Below the pieces are notes generated by a model, which was not told the origin of the DNA, made no database searches, and saw only the letters and a list, made by a program, of their open reading frames with translations. 32,442 nucleotides of DNA from NCBI GenBank assembly GCA_964347345.1, contig CAYFYB010000018.1, positions 1 through 32,442 of the forward strand. The letters run 5' to 3'. The position numbers and the translations under genes are program-made. This document shows, piece after piece, positions 28,475-32,442 of the stretch. Source of the stretch: JAJISG01 sp964347345 (lineage in GTDB: Archaea; Thermoplasmatota; Thermoplasmata; RBG-16-68-12; JAJISG01). The number at the start of each line of letters is the position of its first letter. Position 1 is the stretch's first letter.

Positions 28475-29599
28475 TCACAGCAGAGGCCTTTCTGTGAAGA
28501 ATGAGTCAAGCAACTCGTCTAGACCTCGAAGCTCGTCTACAACCCCGTTCCAGTTCACGATTTTACTTCTGTTCCTCGCTTCGAATGTGTTCAGGGCCTC
28601 GATCATCTGCCTGCGAAGGAAGTCGCTCTCAACCCCCTGGATGACTAAGGCGAGGTAACAGTGTTGACCTCTTTCTATAATGATTCTCATATCACCGTGT
28701 TCTACGGTCCTTAACCACTTGCCTACAAGGTAGGGAAAGGAGGTCTTCATGAAACTCTGGATGGCATCCAGGGTCGCCCCGAAGATGTCGTCATCGATCT
28801 TCTGGTCGACGCCCTCCTTCCCTTTAGAGGCAATGAGCGTTCCGTTCCCGTAGATCAGGAAGGCGTTGAGGAGGTCAAGTCGCCTCCGTGCCCATCTCAG
28901 CATGGCTCCTGAAATCCTCGTTCCCGCCGTTGGCATAAGGGCCCTTACGGTCAAGATACCGGGAAAGACCATAAGAGTGGAGAAGAAAGGCGGCAGCTCG
29001 GAAATCCCCAGTACGGCAAAGAGTGTGTTGGTTGCCAGACCGAAGACGAGGGCTATCAGCAGGGTCACGGTAATAGCGAGTATCCTTCTTCCAAGCAACC
29101 GGCTCTGTTCCGCAACAATTCGGGAGGCCTTGTAGGTCAGCAGTATGCCCCCGACCATGAACGCAACGATGTAGCCGAGCCAGATGATGAACCAGTTCAT
29201 ACTGTACCTTGCCGTGAAACCCTCCCAGTCACTCGAATCTAGTCTGGACTCCAGCATCACTGTCCAAATCAGCAGGATGGGCAGGCCCACGACGAGCATG
29301 AACAATATATCGCGTCGCCTCGGTCGATCCACGTACCACTTTGCGAATAGGAAGAAGAAGATGACTGAGAGCGTGAGGGCGGTAAGGCCGAGTCGGAGTT
29401 CGTTCATAGCTAGATTCTCATCAGTGGCGCTGAAGAATAGCCAGTCCATAAAGGCGTAAACGCCCCCAAACGCCGCGGCGGAAACAAAGGCTATCTCCGT
29501 GGCTGTCCTCATCCGTCCCCTGAATATCTGGAGGTAAACGATGCCCCACCAGATAGCCGCGGTAAGAATTGGAGCCTGCAGTAGTACAAGTGTCGCCAC
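28475..29599 (-). CDS. 7TM sensor with roadblock/longin-like C-terminal domain
   Basis: A 374-residue receptor. About seven helices lie between residues 3 and 222, like the histidine-kinase N-terminal 7TM module. The soluble tail (about 240-372) reads AFLIYGNGTLIASKG, DDDIFGATLDAIQSFMKTSF, IIIERGQHCYLALVIQG and ends NRSKIVNWNGVVDELRGLDELL, a roadblock/longin-like layout found in many archaeal sensors. Such domains bind small GTPases, which may link it to the Ras-like protein at 6236. The GTG at 29599 has its ribosome site (AGAGGTGA, 29622-29615) 15 nt away, too far; an ATC at 29608 is at 6 nt. It converges with the reductase gene, 3 nt apart. Confidence 0.75.
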   Translation of the reverse strand: MATLVLLQAPILTAAIWWGIVYLQIFRGRMRTATEIAFVSAAAFGGVYAFMDWLFFSATDENLAMNELRLGLTALTLSVIFFFLFAKWYVDRPRRRDILFMLVVGLPILLIWTVMLESRLDSSDWEGFTARYSMNWFIIWLGYIVAFMVGGILLTYKASRIVAEQSRLLGRRILAITVTLLIALVFGLATNTLFAVLGISELPPFFSTLMVFPGILTVRALMPTAGTRISGAMLRWARRRLDLLNAFLIYGNGTLIASKGKEGVDQKIDDDIFGATLDAIQSFMKTSFPYLVGKWLRTVEHGDMRIIIERGQHCYLALVIQGVESDFLRRQMIEALNTFEARNRSKIVNWNGVVDELRGLDELLDSFFTERPLL

Positions 29600-29658
29600 G
29601 TTTGGGATATTGCTTCACCTCTTTCCAGACGGACCGCGGTATCATTCGGACAGGTTCT

Positions 29659-29670
29659 CATATAAAGTTT
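29659..29670 (-). promoter_or_regulatory. TATA box for the 7TM roadblock sensor
   Basis: AAACTTTATATG on the minus strand, predicting transcription start near 29637. Confidence 0.6.
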
Positions 29671-29716
29671 AGTGGGGCATTATCGGCTTGGATACTGGTT
29701 CGAGGCGGGAGGAGTA

Positions 29717-31465
29717 TTAGCCCACCCTTTTAAGCTGGCTCCTGTACATGGATAACAATTCTCGCACACTAGTCACGTCTCTCGGACCCTTGTCACTCCG
29801 CCAACGGCCAGTAAATCGAGGGAATCTGATAGCGAGGCCGGAGCTCTCCTTGATGAGACCAAAGCCACAGGTATGCATGGGACTGAGGGTGATCTCGGCG
29901 CCCAAGACTTCGATGACTAGGGAAGGATCGAACCAGCGGTCCGCCTCCAGCTTGGAATCGACTCGCGGGTGTCTCGCTTCCCGCGCATGGGCCTTCATCT
30001 TCTCTGGGAGTGAGAAGAGGGTCTCATCGTCAAAGCCGCTTCCTAGTTTGCAGACGGTTTTGAACAAGTCTTCCTCGGTGTCGTACGCGGCCATCAGGAG
30101 GGCGCCATAGGTCCCCGCCCTGCGACCCCTTCCTGCAAAGGCTCCCACTATGACTAAGTCGACGGTGTCTGCCATCTCCGCCTTGTAGTCCCGCTTGTAC
30201 TTAATCCACTGCCATCCTCTCGCCCCGGCCGCATAAGGGGACTCAGGGTTCTTGGCTATGAGTCCCTCACAGCCCTGCTCTATGGCCTTGTCGAAGAAAG
30301 TCTCGGCCTCTGTAAGGCGGTCCGTGATGAGGGCCTCTGCCAGCATCACCTTCTCCGTGGGTTTGATGCACCTCTCCAGGGTCTTGCGACGGTCCCTATA
30401 GGGGCTCCCGATAAGTTCTTCCCCATCGAGGTACAGGCAGTCGAAGAGGAGGAAGTGGACGGGGGTCTCCTCGGCTGCCTTCTCGATATCGTACTTTCGG
30501 CCGCGGCGATGGGACACCTCTTGGAAGGGCAGGAAGGCGCCGGTATTCAGGTCGACGGGCACGGCCTCGCCCTCAAGGATGGCTTCCCTTCCTTTGAAGG
30601 ATGGTCCTACCTCCTGGATGATGTCAGGGAACTGTTCCGTCAGATCTTCCAGCCGACGGGAGAAGAGCCTAATAGTCCCGTCACCCACGTGGGCCTGGAT
30701 TCGTAACCCATCGTACTTGTACTCCAGGGCACAAGTTCCGAGCTTCTCGAAGACCTGCTCTAGGTCCGGCAGGCGTTCACAGAGCATGGCCCGAACGGGG
30801 ATGCCCACTTGGAGATGGATGTCATCCAGCCCCTCCAAGCCCTTTTCAGCCAGTACGCGTGCCACCTTTCCCAGATCGGAGGAGACGTTGTAGGCCCTCT
30901 CGACCCTATCCCTCTCCTCCTTAGCGGCGAAGGCTGTCGCTAGGGCATCAATGATGGTCATATCTGCGACACCGAGGCGCATCTTGCCCACCACCGTGCG
31001 GAGAATGTATCGTGCTTCCTTGGGAGTTGCATCGTGCAGCAAATCGGCCAGCAGCTTGATCTTCTCCTCCTGGGAGCCTGTTCCCGAGGCCTTGGCGATG
31101 CGGACCAGGTTATCATACACCTTCTGGACCGTCAGGGGAGAAGCGAAGAGGGTCCTCTGCCTCTTCTGTTTAAGCACCTCCTCCGCCACGGTTCCCATGT
31201 CCCCTAGGCGCTTCCAAGACGCCTCAACCTCTTCCATCTCAAGTCCCGTCGTGAAGGCTAGGGCGCGGATAACGAGCTTCTCCGCCAGGCCGATCTCGAT
31301 TCCAACGAAGTCTGGGAACAGGGTTCCTTGGGTGAGATACACCACCTTGTCTATGACCTCCGGTGGCACCTGCTGAAAGAGGCCCTGCAGATGCTCCGTC
31401 ATCTCCAACCGTTTGGGAGTGGCCTCGATGCCCTCGTACACTTCCACCAGGTCAGCGAACTTCAT
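29717..31465 (-). CDS. lig: ATP-dependent DNA ligase
   Basis: A 582-residue replicative DNA ligase that seals nicks with ATP (or possibly other nucleotides). Residues 1-200 are the helical DNA-binding domain (MRLGVADMTIIDAL is typical), Lys250 in EYKYDGLRIQ is the adenylated residue, followed by FSRRLEDLTEQFPDI, ILEGEAV, PVHFLLFDCLYLDG, EGLIAKNPESPY and WIKYKRDY (motifs III-V), then the OB-fold domain. Full length for the archaeal family. The ATG overlaps the purB stop as ATGA, so it is translated together with purB. Confidence 0.96.
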   Translation of the reverse strand: MKFADLVEVYEGIEATPKRLEMTEHLQGLFQQVPPEVIDKVVYLTQGTLFPDFVGIEIGLAEKLVIRALAFTTGLEMEEVEASWKRLGDMGTVAEEVLKQKRQRTLFASPLTVQKVYDNLVRIAKASGTGSQEEKIKLLADLLHDATPKEARYILRTVVGKMRLGVADMTIIDALATAFAAKEERDRVERAYNVSSDLGKVARVLAEKGLEGLDDIHLQVGIPVRAMLCERLPDLEQVFEKLGTCALEYKYDGLRIQAHVGDGTIRLFSRRLEDLTEQFPDIIQEVGPSFKGREAILEGEAVPVDLNTGAFLPFQEVSHRRGRKYDIEKAAEETPVHFLLFDCLYLDGEELIGSPYRDRRKTLERCIKPTEKVMLAEALITDRLTEAETFFDKAIEQGCEGLIAKNPESPYAAGARGWQWIKYKRDYKAEMADTVDLVIVGAFAGRGRRAGTYGALLMAAYDTEEDLFKTVCKLGSGFDDETLFSLPEKMKAHAREARHPRVDSKLEADRWFDPSLVIEVLGAEITLSPMHTCGFGLIKESSGLAIRFPRFTGRWRSDKGPRDVTSVRELLSMYRSQLKRVG

Positions 31466-32442
31466 GGAGTCTCCTTGCAGAGGGTCATCACCCTGTCGAC
31501 GATCTCCTCACTCGCCCCAATGTATTCACGGGGGTCCAAGGCTGCCTCGAGTGCCTTCCCGTCCAGAAGGGACGTGATGGCTTCCTCCCCTTGAAGAACC
31601 TCTAGAAAGCTCCTGTCCTCCGCCTTGGCCCTCAGGGAGAGCTGACGCACCAGTTCATGAGCCTTCTGGCGGCCCAACCCCTTCTTGGCAAGGGCCATCA
31701 TCACGGCTTCGGCCATCACCAGGCCCTTGGTGGCCTGCAGGTTCTCCAACATTCTATCCTCGTAGACGCGAAGGTTCTCGAAGACGCCGGACATCTTGTG
31801 GAGCATGTCGTCCACCAGTACTGAGACGTGAGGAAGGATGAACCGCTCCGCAGAAGAGTTCGTCAGGTCCCTCTCATGCCACAGAGGCACGTTCTCATAG
31901 GCCGGCAGAACGAAGCCTCTTACGATGCGAGCTAGGCCACAGACGTTCTCCGAGGTAATAGGGTTCTCCTTGTGGGCCATGGTGGAGGATCCGACCTGCC
32001 GCTTGCCGAAGGCCTCCGCGGCCTCCCCTATCTCCGTTCTCTGGAGGTTGCGGACCTCTGTAGCGAACTTCTCCAAGGACGCGGCGATCCCTGCCATCAG
32101 GGCCACATATTCGGCGTACCTGTCCCGACCGACGATCTGGCTGGACGCCTCCTCAGCCAACAGGCCCAGATTCTTCATGACAGTGTCCTGGATTCTCAAT
32201 GCGTCCCCACCGAAGGCTGCACCAGTCCCCACGGCGCCTGACATCTTTCCGACGAGGAGTCTCTTTGAGGCCTCCTGAAGCCTCTCGAGATGACGGTGAA
32301 CTTCCAGGGCGAATACCGCCATCTTCAGCCCAAAGGTGATGGGTGCGGCCGCCTGCCCATGCGTCCTTCCTAACATGATGGTACCTCTATGCTTATCGGC
32401 CAGGTCAAGGAGGACCCCCCGCAAACGGACGAGGCCGTCCAG
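31462..32442 (-). CDS. purB: Adenylosuccinate lyase, 5' end outside the window
   Basis: The C-terminal 326 residues of adenylosuccinate lyase; the frame is open to the window edge, so the first part (about 120 residues) is missing. The enzyme acts twice in purine synthesis, on SAICAR and on adenylosuccinate. LGRTHGQAAAPITFG and the fumarase/ASL signature GSSTMAHKENPITSE are intact, with GRDRYAEYVALMAGIAASLEKFATEVRNLQRTEIG between them. It overlaps the DNA ligase by ATGA. Confidence 0.96.
   Translation of the reverse strand: MDGLVRLRGVLLDLADKHRGTIMLGRTHGQAAAPITFGLKMAVFALEVHRHLERLQEASKRLLVGKMSGAVGTGAAFGGDALRIQDTVMKNLGLLAEEASSQIVGRDRYAEYVALMAGIAASLEKFATEVRNLQRTEIGEAAEAFGKRQVGSSTMAHKENPITSENVCGLARIVRGFVLPAYENVPLWHERDLTNSSAERFILPHVSVLVDDMLHKMSGVFENLRVYEDRMLENLQATKGLVMAEAVMMALAKKGLGRQKAHELVRQLSLRAKAEDRSFLEVLQGEEAITSLLDGKALEAALDPREYIGASEEIVDRVMTLCKETP

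Overview
The window looks archaeal. It encodes a replication factor C small subunit, an ATP-dependent DNA ligase, an NcsA-type tRNA thiolase, an archaeosortase, a geranylgeranyl-reductase-like flavoprotein, a Ras/Rab-like small GTPase and a short FKBP. Most transcription units begin with a TATA box placed for archaeal transcription, several of them with little or no leader. A receptor with DUF835 copies, a KaiC-like ATPase and a 7TM sensor with a roadblock/longin-like tail point to a GC-rich, uncultured lineage of the Thermoplasmatota, although no rRNA or tRNA is present to prove it. No mobile elements, CRISPR arrays or rRNA genes were seen.

Layout. 19-3076: a tightly overlapping cassette of archaeosortase, processive GT2 glycosyltransferase, bactofilin-like beta-helix protein, and a secreted protein with a C-terminal sorting signal. 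3124-6823: a zinc-ribbon membrane protein, a SnoaL-like protein, a HesB-like protein, a threonine aldolase and a small GTPase. 6910-7675: an FKBP with a lysine-rich repeat tail, then a small coiled-coil ORF with no ordinary start codon. 7914-10959: a four-gene operon of a membrane-anchored DOMON/CBM9/EB_dh-like protein and three unrecognised membrane proteins. 11065-15515: a membrane protein, RfcS, a methyltransferase, a winged-helix protein, and a trypsin-like protease with a small membrane partner. 15600-18454: a 7TM-ATP-grasp fusion coupled to a membrane-anchored subtilase. 18522-22531: a small conserved protein, NcsA, two envelope proteins and PurA. 22570-29599: a SAM-hydrolase-like protein, a KaiC-like ATPase, a 7TM-DUF835 receptor, a ribbon-helix-helix (RHH) regulator, a divergent cis-prenyltransferase, a GGR-type reductase and a 7TM sensor. 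29717-32442: DNA ligase and the 3' part of purB.

How genes work together. The first cassette looks like a dedicated system for making, glycosylating and anchoring one surface protein. The ATP-grasp/subtilase pair resembles bacterial peptide-modification operons but with a different protease. Between 22.5 and 28.5 kb, a GCTAC-N24-GTAGC element occurs with identical spacing at the RHH regulator's own promoter and at the SAM-hydrolase-like promoter, which predicts a small local regulon. The cis-prenyltransferase and reductase pair probably makes or saturates a polyprenyl (dolichol-like) carrier. All functions are read from sequence motifs by eye; no database search was possible.
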